Shown piece by piece: positions 16,475-24,749 of a stretch of 53,764 bases of DNA (positions within the stretch are counted from its first letter, which is position 1; the number at the start of each line of letters is the position of its first letter). The stretch spans positions 1-53,764 of the forward strand of contig NZ_JAMOLN010000046.1 in the NCBI RefSeq assembly GCF_024448165.1, in the 5' to 3' direction. The DNA is from Streptomyces longispororuber (GTDB taxonomy: Bacteria > Actinomycetota > Actinomycetes > Streptomycetales > Streptomycetaceae). The position numbers were made by a program, and so were the translations under genes. A model generated the notes under the pieces. That model searched no databases and was not told the DNA's origin. It saw only the letters and a program-made list of their open reading frames with translations.

Positions 16475-16608
16475 CACTCTGGATGTCACACCGGCCCGTG
16501 GACCAAAACGGGCCCGGCCGTCGACGTCCGGTACGAGGGGTACGGATGTCGGCGATCCCGAAATCTCTAGTTGGGCCGGCGCACCACAAGCCGGTCGGAG
16601 GGAAAGCG

Positions 16609-18039
16609 ATGGGTAGGACACTCGCGGAGAAGGTCTGGGACGACCACGTCGTCCGGCGCGCCGAGGGCGAGCCCGACCTCCTCTTCATCGATCTGCACCT
16701 GCTGCACGAGGTGACCAGCCCGCAGGCCTTCGACGGCCTCCGCAAGAGCGGCCGCCAGGTGCGGCGCCTCGACCTCACCATCGCCACCGAGGATCACAAC
16801 ACCCCGACCCTCGACATCGACAAGCCGATCGCCGACCCGGTCTCGCGCGTCCAGCTGGAGACCCTGCGCAAGAACGCCGCGGAGTTCGGGGTGCGCCTGC
16901 ACTCCCTGGGCGACGTCGAGCAGGGCGTCGTGCACGTCGTGGGCCCGCAGCTGGGCCTGACCCAGCCGGGCATGACGGTCGTCTGCGGCGACTCCCACAC
17001 CTCCACGCACGGCGCCTTCGGCGGCCTGGCCTTCGGCATCGGCACCTCGCAGGTCGAGCACGTGCTCGCCACGCAGACGCTGCCGCTGGCCCGCCCCAAG
17101 ACGATGGCCATCACGGTCGACGGCGACCTGCCCGACGGCGTCACCGCCAAGGACCTGATCCTGGCGATCATCGCCAAGATCGGCACGGGCGGCGGCCAGG
17201 GCTACGTCCTGGAGTACCGCGGCTCCGCCATCGAGAAGCTGTCGATGGAAGCGCGGATGACCATCTGCAACATGTCCATCGAGGCCGGTGCCCGCGCGGG
17301 CATGATCGCCCCGGACGAGACCACCTTCGCCTACCTCGAGGGCCGTGAGCACGCCCCGAAGGGCGAGGACTGGGACGCCGCCGTCGCGTACTGGAAGACG
17401 CTGAAGACGGACGACGACGCGGTCTTCGACGCCGAGGTCTTCATCAAGGCCGAGGAACTGTCCCCGTTCGTCACCTGGGGCACCAACCCGGGGCAGGGCG
17501 CGCCGCTTTCGGCCTCCGTCCCCGACCCGGCTTCGTACGAAGACGCTTCGGAGCGCCTCGCCGCCGAAAAGGCCCTGGAGTACATGGGGTTGGAGGCCGG
17601 GCAGGCGCTGCGCGACGTCAAGGTCGACACCGTCTTCGTAGGTTCGTGCACCAACGGCCGCATCGAGGACCTGCGCGCCGTGGCCGACATCGTCAAGGGC
17701 CGCAAAGTCGCCGACGGCGTACGGATGCTGGTCGTCCCCGGCTCCGCTCGGGTGGGCCTGCAGGCCGTCTCCGAGGGCCTGGACAAGGTCTTCAAGGAGG
17801 CCGGCGCCGAGTGGCGGCACGCGGGCTGCTCCATGTGCCTGGGCATGAACCCGGACCAACTCGCCCCCGGCGAGCGTTCCGCGTCCACCTCCAACCGCAA
17901 CTTCGAGGGCCGGCAGGGCAAGGGCGGGCGTACGCACCTGGTCTCGCCCCAGGTCGCCGCCGCCACCGCCGTCCTGGGCCACCTGGCCTCCCCGGCGGAC
18001 CTCACCGAGACCGACGCCCGTACGCCCGCTGGAGTCTGA
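16609..18039 (+). CDS. leuC: 3-isopropylmalate dehydratase large subunit
   Basis: 476 aa, the standard LeuC length, from an ATG preceded by GGAGGGAAAGCG. An in-frame upstream extension exists but lacks a ribosome site. Aconitase-fold motifs: TIATEDHNTPT, CGDSHTSTHGAFG, FVGSCTNGRIEDL and CSMCLGMNPDQL, giving the three cysteines of the 4Fe-4S cluster (one in GSCTN, two in CSMC). With LeuD it isomerises 2- to 3-isopropylmalate in leucine synthesis. It is divergent from ndgR and separated from leuD by 6 bp. Confidence 0.97.
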   Translation: MGRTLAEKVWDDHVVRRAEGEPDLLFIDLHLLHEVTSPQAFDGLRKSGRQVRRLDLTIATEDHNTPTLDIDKPIADPVSRVQLETLRKNAAEFGVRLHSLGDVEQGVVHVVGPQLGLTQPGMTVVCGDSHTSTHGAFGGLAFGIGTSQVEHVLATQTLPLARPKTMAITVDGDLPDGVTAKDLILAIIAKIGTGGGQGYVLEYRGSAIEKLSMEARMTICNMSIEAGARAGMIAPDETTFAYLEGREHAPKGEDWDAAVAYWKTLKTDDDAVFDAEVFIKAEELSPFVTWGTNPGQGAPLSASVPDPASYEDASERLAAEKALEYMGLEAGQALRDVKVDTVFVGSCTNGRIEDLRAVADIVKGRKVADGVRMLVVPGSARVGLQAVSEGLDKVFKEAGAEWRHAGCSMCLGMNPDQLAPGERSASTSNRNFEGRQGKGGRTHLVSPQVAAATAVLGHLASPADLTETDARTPAGV

Positions 18040-18045
18040 TCAGCC

Positions 18046-18639
18046 ATGGAAGCATTCACCACGCACACCGGCCGGGCCGTCCCGCTGCGCCGCAGCAACG
18101 TCGACACCGACCAGATCATCCCTGCTCACTGGCTCAAGAAGGTCACGCGGGACGGGTTCGAGGACGGGCTGTTCGAGGCCTGGCGCAAGGACTCCGAGTT
18201 CGTGCTCAACAAGCCCGAGCGGGCCGGGGCCACGGTTCTGGTGGCCGGTCCCGACTTCGGCACCGGTTCGTCCCGTGAGCACGCCGTCTGGGCGCTGCAG
18301 AACTACGGGTTCAAGGCCGTCATCTCCTCCCGCTTCGCGGACATCTTCCGCGGCAACTCCCTCAAGAACGGTCTGCTGACCGTCGTTCTGGACCAGAAGA
18401 TCGTGGACGCCCTGTGGGAGCTGGTCGAGAGCGACCCGCAGGCCGAGGTCACGGTCGACCTGGAGGCCCGCGAGGTCCGGGCCGAGGGGATCACCGCTCC
18501 CTTCGAGCTCGACGAGAATTCCCGCTGGCGGCTGCTGAACGGGCTCGACGACATCAGCATCACCCTGCAGAACGAGCCGGACATCGCCGCCTACGAGGCG
18601 AAGCGCCCCTCCTTCAAGCCGCGGACCCTCCAGGTCTGA
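18046..18639 (+). CDS. leuD: 3-isopropylmalate dehydratase small subunit
   Basis: 197 aa. Typical small-subunit swivel domain: RRSNVDTDQIIPAHWLK near the N-terminus, GPDFGTGSSREHAVWAL (substrate-recognition loop) and SSRFADIFRGNSLKNGLL. It forms the heterodimer with LeuC encoded 6 bp upstream, so both are expected on one mRNA under the same NdgR-type control. Full length, nothing unusual. Confidence 0.97.
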   Translation: MEAFTTHTGRAVPLRRSNVDTDQIIPAHWLKKVTRDGFEDGLFEAWRKDSEFVLNKPERAGATVLVAGPDFGTGSSREHAVWALQNYGFKAVISSRFADIFRGNSLKNGLLTVVLDQKIVDALWELVESDPQAEVTVDLEAREVRAEGITAPFELDENSRWRLLNGLDDISITLQNEPDIAAYEAKRPSFKPRTLQV

Positions 18640-18705
18640 CCCGGCTGGATCGGCTGCCGGGACAGGCTCTTTGCAAGGCTCATTCCGGCCACATCCGCAG
18701 ACCCC

Positions 18706-18736
18706 GTACCCCCAATCGTGCACCGGTTGGGGGTAC
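18706..18736 (+). terminator. Terminator after leuCD
   Basis: Perfect 10-bp stem GTACCCCCAA / TTGGGGGTAC with an 11-nt loop, followed by TTCTGTGTG. It lies 66 bp past the leuD stop. The rest of the 308-bp gap up to 18947 holds only the promoter of the next gene as far as I can see. Confidence 0.75.
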
Positions 18737-18947
18737 TTCTGTGTGCGGCTCCCGCGGCCCGGCACTGACCTGAACGGGTGGTCTCCGTGACCTGCCAACT
18801 CCCTTGAATACCAAGGGTGTTCCTGGGGCACGCGAGCCTCGGCACCGAGCTGAGCGGGCATGTCGTGCGAGGGCCCAGGAGGCCGTCGTGGGGCGGGAGT
18901 TACCCCCTGCGGAGGCGACAACTCGCCCCAGATGGCACAATCTGTGC

Positions 18948-19187
18948 ATGGAACACGACGGCCAACTCCAGATGTACACGGCGGTCGCGAACCAACTCAA
19001 GGAAGCGCACGCCCGAGTGCGCGCACTGCAAGTCCCGGAGGGCGTACGGATGGCGCTGACCCGGAAGCTGCTGGCCATTACGGCTGCGGCCAAACACGAT
19101 CTCGCCGGTGCGGCAAGGCGTCTGGAGCGATTCATGGCGGACCTCGACGACTTCGACGAGGGCTCCGGCACCCAAGAGGAACTCTGA
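18948..19187 (+). CDS. Small conserved-looking protein, probably leaderless
   Basis: 79 aa: MEHDGQLQMYTAVANQLKEAHARVRALQ..., a mostly helical, charged protein ending in an acidic tail (MADLDDFDEGSGTQEEL). I recognise no domain. No Shine-Dalgarno precedes the ATG; instead CACAAT (18936-18941), a -10-like hexamer, ends 6 nt before it, as expected for a leaderless mRNA. It sits between leuD and hupS. It could be a coiled-coil partner of a nucleoid or cell-cycle protein, but that is a guess. Confidence 0.75.
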   Translation: MEHDGQLQMYTAVANQLKEAHARVRALQVPEGVRMALTRKLLAITAAAKHDLAGAARRLERFMADLDDFDEGSGTQEEL

Positions 19188-19319
19188 GACAGCCGAGTTC
19201 GTTGCGGCACAAGGGTGATTAGCCCGTTTCGTGTTTGATTTGCGGTATATATCTGCCTAACGTGCGAAAAAGCCGGGTCGAAAGAGATTCGCTCCGGCAA
19301 TGTCTCCGAAGGGGAAGAC

Positions 19320-19997
19320 GTGAACAAGGCGCAGCTCGTAGAAGCGATTGCCGACAAGGTCGGTGGCCGTCAGCAGGCCGCCGAGGCTGTCGACGCCGTA
19401 CTCGACGCCATCGTCCGTGCCGTGGTGAACGGCGACCGCGTTTCGGTCACCGGCTTCGGTTCGTTCGAGAAGGTCGACCGTCCGGCCCGTTACGCCCGTA
19501 ACCCGCAGACGGGTGAGCGCGTCCGGGTCAAGAAGACGTCGGTGCCGCGCTTCCGTGCGGGCCAGGGCTTCAAGGACCTCGTCGCGGGTTCGAAGAAGCT
19601 CCCGAAGAACGACGTCGCCGTCAAGAAGGCGCCCAAGGGCAGCCTGACCGGTGCCGCTTCGGCGACCGTCAAGAAGGCCGCGGCCAAGAAGACCACCGCC
19701 AAGAAGGCTGCTGCCAAGAAGGCGACGCCGGCGAAGAAGACGACGGCTGCCGCGAAGAAGACCACGGCCGCCGCGAAGAAGGCGACCGCGAAGAAGACCA
19801 CCGCCACCGCCAAGAAGGCCACGGCGAAGAAGACCACGGCCAAGAAGGCGGCCCCGGCCAAGAAGGCGACCACCGCCAAGAAGGCCACCGCGAAGAAGAC
19901 GGCGCCCGCCAAGAAGGCCACGGCCAAGAAGGCACCCGCCAAGAAGTCGACGGCGCGCAAGACCACCGCCAAGAAGGCCACGGCCCGCAAGAAGTAA
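19320..19997 (+). CDS. hupS: HU-family nucleoid protein with a histone H1-like Lys/Ala tail (HupS type)
   Basis: 225 aa. Residues 1-91 are a complete HU domain (MNKAQLVEAIADKVGGRQQAAEAVDAVLDAI... GFGSFEKVDRPARYARNPQTGERVRVKKTSVPRFRAGQGFKDLV). From about residue 105 a very basic tail of KKAT/AKK repeats resembles histone H1. This two-part design is typical of actinobacterial HupS/HupB proteins, which bind and compact DNA; HupS is known to act in Streptomyces spores. GTG start with AAGGGGAAG upstream; TATATA at 19246-19251 is a possible -10. A strong hairpin follows the gene. Confidence 0.96.
   Translation: MNKAQLVEAIADKVGGRQQAAEAVDAVLDAIVRAVVNGDRVSVTGFGSFEKVDRPARYARNPQTGERVRVKKTSVPRFRAGQGFKDLVAGSKKLPKNDVAVKKAPKGSLTGAASATVKKAAAKKTTAKKAAAKKATPAKKTTAAAKKTTAAAKKATAKKTTATAKKATAKKTTAKKAAPAKKATTAKKATAKKTAPAKKATAKKAPAKKSTARKTTAKKATARKK
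19660..19995 (+). repeat. Low-complexity AAGAAG/GCCACC repeat encoding the hupS tail
   Basis: Imperfect in-frame repeats of roughly AAGAAGRCCACCGCC type units encode about twenty KK pairs. Unit number is likely to vary between strains by in-frame slippage, changing tail length without breaking the HU domain. Confidence 0.8.
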
Positions 19998-20045
19998 GGC
20001 ACCTGCCTGCCTTCTCGGGCTTGCGCCCCAGGCTGCTCACGCGCC

Positions 20046-20075
20046 GGGCCGGGCTCCCCTCGGGGAGCCCGGCCC
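20046..20075 (+). terminator. Terminator after hupS
   Basis: 14-bp inverted repeat GGGCCGGGCTCCCC / GGGGAGCCCGGCCC around TC. It lies 49 bp after the hupS stop and 33 bp before the stop of the convergent gene at 20108, so it may serve both. Confidence 0.75.
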
Positions 20076-20107
20076 GCGGCATGTGCGGGGTCCCGCGGGG
20101 AGCGGCC

Positions 20108-20311
20108 TCAGAAGGTCTGCAGCGTCACGAGCGTGATCTGCCGGGCCTCGCCCTCGCCCCTGACCTCGATCCGGACCCGCTGCCCCGGACGGAGCAGACG
20201 GAGGCCGCCCGCGTCGAAGGCGGCGCCGTCGAAGGACACCGGGGTGCCGTCGTCCAGGAGGACGCTGCCGGAACGGGTCTCGGGGTCGTACGTGTACGCG
20301 GTGGCCTGCAT
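20108..20311 (-). CDS. Small cold-shock-like (OB-fold) protein
   Basis: 67 aa: MQATAYTYDPETRSGSVLLDDG at the N-terminus, a middle VSFDGAAFDAGGLRLLRPGQRVRIEV, and the end RQITLVTLQTF. The pattern GSVLLDDGTPVSFDGAAF...LRPGQRV resembles the first strands of a cold-shock OB fold, but the aromatic RNP motifs are not canonical, so nucleic-acid binding is uncertain. It follows cofC on the minus strand with a 13-bp gap, suggesting one transcript. The ATG at 20311 has no clear ribosome site. Confidence 0.72.
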   Translation of the reverse strand: MQATAYTYDPETRSGSVLLDDGTPVSFDGAAFDAGGLRLLRPGQRVRIEVRGEGEARQITLVTLQTF

Positions 20312-20324
20312 ACGGGCAGCGTAC

Positions 20325-20960
20325 TCAGTCCACGAGCAGCAGCCCCGCGGTGGCCTTCGCCGTGTGCGGGCCCACGCCGAGGGCGAGCGCGGCGCGCAGG
20401 TCCTCGCCGGTGTCCACGTCCTGGCGGACGGAGTCGACGCCGCCGAGGGGGAGTTCCACGGCCCCGGACGCCGTGTGCCGGGCGCGGGAGGCCGTGCCGA
20501 ATGCGGGGAGCAATTCCGTGCCGGCGGCCGCCGACAGGAGAGTGGTGCCGATTCCGGCGGCATCGGGCAGAAATGCCCGGGGAAATGCGGCGGCCGACGC
20601 GAGAACCCGGGCCAATTCCACGGGCCGCAGCGCCGGCAGATCGGCGTTCAGGGCCACCACGGGCGCCCCCGGGCTCACGGAGCGCACGGACGCCTCTCCG
20701 TGTGCGAGAGCGGCATTGAGGCCCGCCTGGGGGGCGTCGGGGACGATGCGGGCGCCCAGGGCCCTCAGTTCGCGTCCGGCGCGGACGTCGTCCGTGACGA
20801 CCACCACATCGCCCACCGCCGCACAGGCCCGTGCGGCGGCCACCGTGTCCTGCGCGAATGCGAGGGCGAGGCCCGGGCGCAGGGCGTCCCCCGCCGTGGG
20901 GGCCAGCCTGCTCTTGGCCCGCACCAGCGGTTTCAGCGGTATCACCAGGGTCCACTGCAC
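20325..20960 (-). CDS. cofC: 2-phospho-L-lactate (or phosphoenolpyruvate) guanylyltransferase, F420 synthesis
   Basis: 211 aa from the GTG at 20960 (QWTLVIPLKPLVRAKSRLAP). Nucleotidyltransferase signature: VIPLKPLVRAKSRL at the N-terminus, VVVVTDD, and VALNADLPALRPVELARVL. CofC/FbiD makes the GDP-type/lactyl intermediate for coenzyme F420; the actinobacterial enzyme may use phosphoenolpyruvate rather than phospholactate. The start has no good ribosome site; CACAAT ends 6 nt upstream, so the mRNA may be leaderless. It is divergent from the acyltransferase gene. Confidence 0.9.
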   Translation of the reverse strand: MQWTLVIPLKPLVRAKSRLAPTAGDALRPGLALAFAQDTVAAARACAAVGDVVVVTDDVRAGRELRALGARIVPDAPQAGLNAALAHGEASVRSVSPGAPVVALNADLPALRPVELARVLASAAAFPRAFLPDAAGIGTTLLSAAAGTELLPAFGTASRARHTASGAVELPLGGVDSVRQDVDTGEDLRAALALGVGPHTAKATAGLLLVD

Positions 20961-21095
20961 GCGCCTATTGTGACCTGTGCATGAGGTGAGCCCCTTCGGG
21001 CGGGCGTACGGTGTTCTCGACAGACCGGTGGCCTGGGGCGACACTTGTGCGGCCCGCCGGGTACGGCCCGCCAGGTCCTAGAGGAAGGTGTCCGA

Positions 21096-21878
21096 GTGTC
21101 CCGCCGCAGAATCGGCTTCTGGTACCGCTTCGCTGCGGTCCTCTGCAAACCGCCGCTGGTGGTTCTGTTCAAGCGGGACTGGCGCGGAATGGAGAACATT
21201 CCGGCGGACGGCGGCTTTATCACCGCGGTCAACCACAATTCGCATCTGGACCCGTTCCTGTACGCGCACTTTCAGTACAACAGTGGACGAGTCCCTCGTT
21301 TCCTCGCCAAGCACGGCCTCTTCAGGAAGGGGTTCGTGGGCGCCGCGATGCGGGGCACCGGGCAGATTCCCGTCTATCGCGAGTCGACGAACGCGCTGAG
21401 CGCCTTCCGCGCCGCGATCGACGCCGTGGAGCGCGGTGAGTGCGTCGCCTTCTATCCCGAAGGAACGCTTACCCGGGATCCGCACCTGTGGCCCATGACC
21501 GGTAAGACGGGCGTCGCCCGCGTGGCCCTGCAGACCAAGTGCCCGGTCATTCCCGTCGGCCAGTGGGGCGCCACCGACGCGCTCGCGCCGTATGCGAAGA
21601 AGCCGGATTTCTTCCCGCGAAAGACGCACCACGTCCTCGCCGGTACGCCCGTCGATCTGTCGGCGTACTACGACAAGGAGATGACACCGGAGCTCCTGAA
21701 GGAGGCGACCGAGGTCATCATGGGCGAGATCACCGCCCTGGTGGGGGAGTTGCGCGGCGAGACCCCGCCGACGAAGCGCTACGACCCGCGTGAGGCGCGC
21801 ATCGAGCAGCGCCGCAAGTCGCAGACGGACAGCGGGAGTTCGGCGCCCGGCAGTACGACCGAGGAGAGCAGCAAGTGA
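21096..21878 (+). CDS. PlsC-family 1-acylglycerol-3-phosphate O-acyltransferase
   Basis: 260 aa. Contains the acyltransferase motif I NHNSHLDPF (H-x4-D), the FYPEGT block (motif III) and VPRFLAKHGLFRKG / PVIPVGQWG. GTG start chosen for GAGGAAGG upstream. The last ~25 residues are polar and Ser-rich. Such enzymes make phosphatidic acid at the membrane. It overlaps gpsA by 4 bp (GTGA), so acyltransferase and glycerol-3-phosphate dehydrogenase are co-translated, a sensible phospholipid-precursor pair. Confidence 0.93.
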   Translation: MSRRRIGFWYRFAAVLCKPPLVVLFKRDWRGMENIPADGGFITAVNHNSHLDPFLYAHFQYNSGRVPRFLAKHGLFRKGFVGAAMRGTGQIPVYRESTNALSAFRAAIDAVERGECVAFYPEGTLTRDPHLWPMTGKTGVARVALQTKCPVIPVGQWGATDALAPYAKKPDFFPRKTHHVLAGTPVDLSAYYDKEMTPELLKEATEVIMGEITALVGELRGETPPTKRYDPREARIEQRRKSQTDSGSSAPGSTTEESSK

Positions 21879-22885
21879 CCCGACCCGTGAAGGCCGCCGT
21901 CTTCGGAACCGGCTCGTGGGGCACGGCATTTGGCATGGTCCTCGCCGACGCGGGGTGCGACGTCACGCTCTGGGGCCGCCGCGCCGAACTCGCCGAGGCC
22001 GTCAACTCCACGCGGACGAACCCGGATTACCTGCCCGGCGTCGAGCTCCCGGAGAACCTGCGGGCGACGACCGACGCGGCCGAGGCCGCCGCGGACGCGG
22101 ACTTCACCGTCCTCGCCGTGCCGTCGCAGACGCTGCGCGCCAACCTCGCCGACTGGACGCCGCTGCTCGCCCCCGACACCGTCCTCGTCTCGCTGATGAA
22201 GGGCGTCGAGCTCGGTTCGGCGATGCGCATGAGCGAGGTCATCGAGGACGTCACCAAGGTCGGTGAGGACCGCATCGCGATCGTCACCGGGCCGAACCTC
22301 GCACGCGAGATCGCTGCCCGGCAGCCTGCCGCCGCGGTCGTCGCCTGCCGCGACGAGGCCGTCGCCCGCCGCCTCCAAGTCGCCTGCCACACCCCGTACT
22401 TCAGGCCCTACACGAACACGGACGTGGTCGGCTGCGAGCTGGGCGGCGCCGTCAAGAACGTCATCGGGCTCGCGGTGGGCATCGCGGACGGCATGGGTCT
22501 GGGCGACAACGCCAAGGGCTCGCTCATCACGCGCGGCCTCGCCGAGACCACCCGGCTCGGCCTCGCCATGGGCGCCGACCCGCTCACGTTCTCCGGGCTC
22601 GCCGGCCTCGGCGACCTGGTGGCCACCTGCTCGTCGCCGCTGTCGCGCAACCACACCTTCGGCACCAACCTCGGCAAGGGCATGACCCTCGACGAGACCA
22701 TCGCCGTCACCAAGCAGACCGCCGAGGGCGTCAAGTCCTGCGAGTCCGTGCTGGATCTGGCACGCCGCTACGGAGTCGACATGCCGATCACCGAGACGGT
22801 CGTCGCGATCGTCCACGAGGGGAAGCCGCCGGTCGTCGCCGTGAAGGAACTCATGTCGCGCTCCGCCAAGTCGGAACGACGCTGA
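21875..22885 (+). CDS. gpsA: Glycerol-3-phosphate dehydrogenase (NAD(P)+)
   Basis: 336 aa. N-terminal Rossmann motif AAVFGTGSWGTAFG (GxGxxG near residues 11-16), NPDYLPGVELPENL, VTGPNLAREIA, the C-terminal GCELGGAVKNVIGLAVGIADGMGLGDNAKGSLITRGLAE (catalytic Lys in GAVKNV) and GLAGLGDLVATC. It reduces dihydroxyacetone phosphate to sn-glycerol-3-phosphate for phospholipids. Start overlaps the acyltransferase stop by 4 bp. Confidence 0.97.
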   Translation: MTRPVKAAVFGTGSWGTAFGMVLADAGCDVTLWGRRAELAEAVNSTRTNPDYLPGVELPENLRATTDAAEAAADADFTVLAVPSQTLRANLADWTPLLAPDTVLVSLMKGVELGSAMRMSEVIEDVTKVGEDRIAIVTGPNLAREIAARQPAAAVVACRDEAVARRLQVACHTPYFRPYTNTDVVGCELGGAVKNVIGLAVGIADGMGLGDNAKGSLITRGLAETTRLGLAMGADPLTFSGLAGLGDLVATCSSPLSRNHTFGTNLGKGMTLDETIAVTKQTAEGVKSCESVLDLARRYGVDMPITETVVAIVHEGKPPVVAVKELMSRSAKSERR

Positions 22886-22917
22886 GCGACGGCGGCACGA
22901 CGTGGCTCGGGAGGGCG

Positions 22918-22946
22918 CTGACTCTCGTACTACCAGCAGGTACGCT
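22918..22946 (+). promoter_or_regulatory. Candidate promoter of ddlA
   Basis: CTGACT (22918-22923), a 17-bp spacer, then TACGCT (22941-22946). The predicted start point is within a few bases of the ddlA ATG at 22956, and no Shine-Dalgarno is present, so the leader would be nil or very short. Confidence 0.5.
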
Positions 22947-22955
22947 CAACGCGAT

Positions 22956-24140
22956 ATGAGCAGCGAGAACCTCCCCCAGAGCCCTGCGCCGCACGGGCAG
23001 AAGCCGCGCGTGGCCGTCGTCTTCGGCGGTCGCAGCTCCGAGCACGGTGTCTCCGTCGTCACGGCGGGCGCCGTGCTCCGCGCCATCGACCGCTCCAAGT
23101 ACGACGTGCTGCCCATCGGCATCACGCGTGAGGGGCGTTGGGCGCTGACGGCGGACGATCCCGAGCGGATGGCCATCACCGACCGTCAGGTGCCGGACGT
23201 CGCCGATCTCGCCGAGTCGCCCGAGGGCGGCGTGGTGCTCCCGGTCGACCCGTCCTCGCGCGAGGTCGTCTACAACGAGCCGGGCTCCGTGCCCAAGGTC
23301 CTCGGTGACGTCGACGTCGTCTTCCCCGTGCTGCACGGCCCGTACGGCGAGGACGGCACGATCCAGGGCCTCCTGGACCTGTCCGGGACGCCGTACGTCG
23401 GCTGTGGTGTGCTCTCCTCGGCCGTCGGCCAGGACAAGGAGTACATGAAGCGGATCTTCACCTCCTTCGGGCTGAAGGTCGGGCCGTACCTCGTCGTCCG
23501 GCCGCGCGAGTGGGAGCAGTCGGCCCCGGACGCGGACGGCGGGAGCAGGCGGGACGTCACCCGTCGGCGCATCGCCGACTTCGTGGGCGAGCACGGCTGG
23601 CCGCTGTTCGTGAAGCCCGCCCGCGCGGGCTCCTCGTTCGGCATTACGAAGATCGACTCCTTCGAGGGGCTCGACGAGGCGATGGAGACGGCCCGCTCCT
23701 TCGACCCGAAGGTGATCATCGAGGCGGGGATCGTCGGCCGCGAGATCGAGTGCGGTGTCCTGGAGTTCGAGGACGGGCCGCGTGCCTCCGTCCCGGCCGA
23801 GATCCCGCCCGTCCAGTCCCACGACTTCTACGACTTCGAGGCCAAGTACATCGATTCGGCCTCCGGGATCGTGCCCGCCCCGCTGACCGACGAGGAGACC
23901 GCCGAGGTCCAGCGGCTCGCCGTCGAGGCCTTCGAGGCCGTGGCCTGTGAGGGAATCGTCCGCGCGGACTTCTTCCTCACCGAGGACGGCGAGTTCGTGA
24001 TCAACGAGATCAACACGCTGCCCGGCTTCACCCCGATCTCCATGTACCCGCGCATGTGGCAGGAGAGCGGCGTCAGCTACCCGGAACTGGTGGACCGCCT
24101 GCTGCAGGCCGCCCTGCGCCGCCCGACGGGGCTGCGATAG
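22956..24140 (+). CDS. ddlA: D-alanine--D-alanine ligase
   Basis: 394 aa ATP-grasp enzyme making D-Ala-D-Ala for peptidoglycan. Motifs: VAVVFGGRSSEHGVSV at the N-terminus, FPVLHGPYGEDGTIQGLL, GCGVLSSAVGQDKEYMKRIF, PLFVKPARAGSSFGITKI (ATP-binding) and FVINEINTLPGFTPISMYPRMW (Mg-binding Glu and Asn). The Tyr in SGTPYVG and the loop suggest the ordinary D-Ala rather than D-Lac type, but I would not decide vancomycin status from this. ATG start, no ribosome site. Probably monocistronic with its own promoter. Confidence 0.96.
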   Translation: MSSENLPQSPAPHGQKPRVAVVFGGRSSEHGVSVVTAGAVLRAIDRSKYDVLPIGITREGRWALTADDPERMAITDRQVPDVADLAESPEGGVVLPVDPSSREVVYNEPGSVPKVLGDVDVVFPVLHGPYGEDGTIQGLLDLSGTPYVGCGVLSSAVGQDKEYMKRIFTSFGLKVGPYLVVRPREWEQSAPDADGGSRRDVTRRRIADFVGEHGWPLFVKPARAGSSFGITKIDSFEGLDEAMETARSFDPKVIIEAGIVGREIECGVLEFEDGPRASVPAEIPPVQSHDFYDFEAKYIDSASGIVPAPLTDEETAEVQRLAVEAFEAVACEGIVRADFFLTEDGEFVINEINTLPGFTPISMYPRMWQESGVSYPELVDRLLQAALRRPTGLR

Positions 24141-24210
24141 CCGTCCGGCTCCGGCCCGCCTGACCCGCGCCCGGTCCGGGCAGCGGGCAGGCAGGGCGGG
24201 AAACCGCTTG

Positions 24211-24729
24211 TCAGGAAGCGATCCCTTCGGGGATCGCTTTCTTGATGGCCGGGCCCAGGTCGACCAGGACGCTCGAACTGTCGCGCCCCTTCTCCGCGGC
24301 CACCTCGACGTACGCCTCTCGGTTGGCGGTCGTGAAGCGGTACGAATCGTCGTCCTGCTTCTCCATCAGCCAGTCCACCCCGTTGACCCCGCCGGCCACC
24401 GCGTCGGGGTCACCGCCCTCGGCGACCTTGGGGTCGATCATCTTGGGGGGTTGCGGGACACCGCAGCGCAGTATGATCGCGTTGCCTCCCCAGCCCGCGG
24501 TCAGCTTCGACGAGGGCTCGGGGTCCTTGCGACTGAGTCCGTCCACCTTCGACGGCAGCACCTTGTCCAGGTTCTGGCACAGCTTCGTGACCGTCGTCCC
24601 CGGGCTGGGAACCGCAGCCGACGCGCTGCCGTCTGCTGAGGAACAACCCGCGGTGGCGATCAGCAGGGACAGCGCGGACGACCCGATGACGAGTCGGCCA
24701 AGGCGGAGCCGGTGACGGAAAGAGTTCAC
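24211..24729 (-). CDS. DUF3515 putative lipoprotein
   Basis: 172 aa. Basic N-terminus, hydrophobic stretch LVIGSSALSLLIATAGC with lipobox IATAG-C, then a Ser/Ala linker and the DUF3515 domain (LCQNLDKVLPSKVDGLSRK, AIILRCGVPQPPKMIDPK, GVDWLMEKQDDDSYRFTTANREAYVEVAAEKG). Probably lipid-anchored outside the membrane; function unknown. I place the start at GTG 24729 because TACCCT, a -10-like hexamer, ends 6 nt before it (leaderless); a GTG 6 nt upstream (24735) is the alternative. Its last codons contain the ddlA terminator hairpin. Confidence 0.88.
   Translation of the reverse strand: MNSFRHRLRLGRLVIGSSALSLLIATAGCSSADGSASAAVPSPGTTVTKLCQNLDKVLPSKVDGLSRKDPEPSSKLTAGWGGNAIILRCGVPQPPKMIDPKVAEGGDPDAVAGGVNGVDWLMEKQDDDSYRFTTANREAYVEVAAEKGRDSSSVLVDLGPAIKKAIPEGIAS
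24216..24239 (+). terminator. ddlA terminator embedded in the 3' end of the convergent gene
   Basis: AAGCGATCCC-TTCG-GGGATCGCTT: a 10-bp stem with a stable UUCG loop, followed on the plus strand by TTCTTG. It lies 76 bp after the ddlA stop and inside the last codons of the DUF3515 gene on the other strand. Confidence 0.75.
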
Positions 24730-24749
24730 CGGCACAGGGTAGACGGGGG

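Noticed and set aside
15595..16608. Upstream extension of leuC to a start near 15595
   Set aside because: It would run through the ndgR coding region and the promoter gap; LeuC homologues start at MGRTLAEKVWDDH with a ribosome site at 16609.
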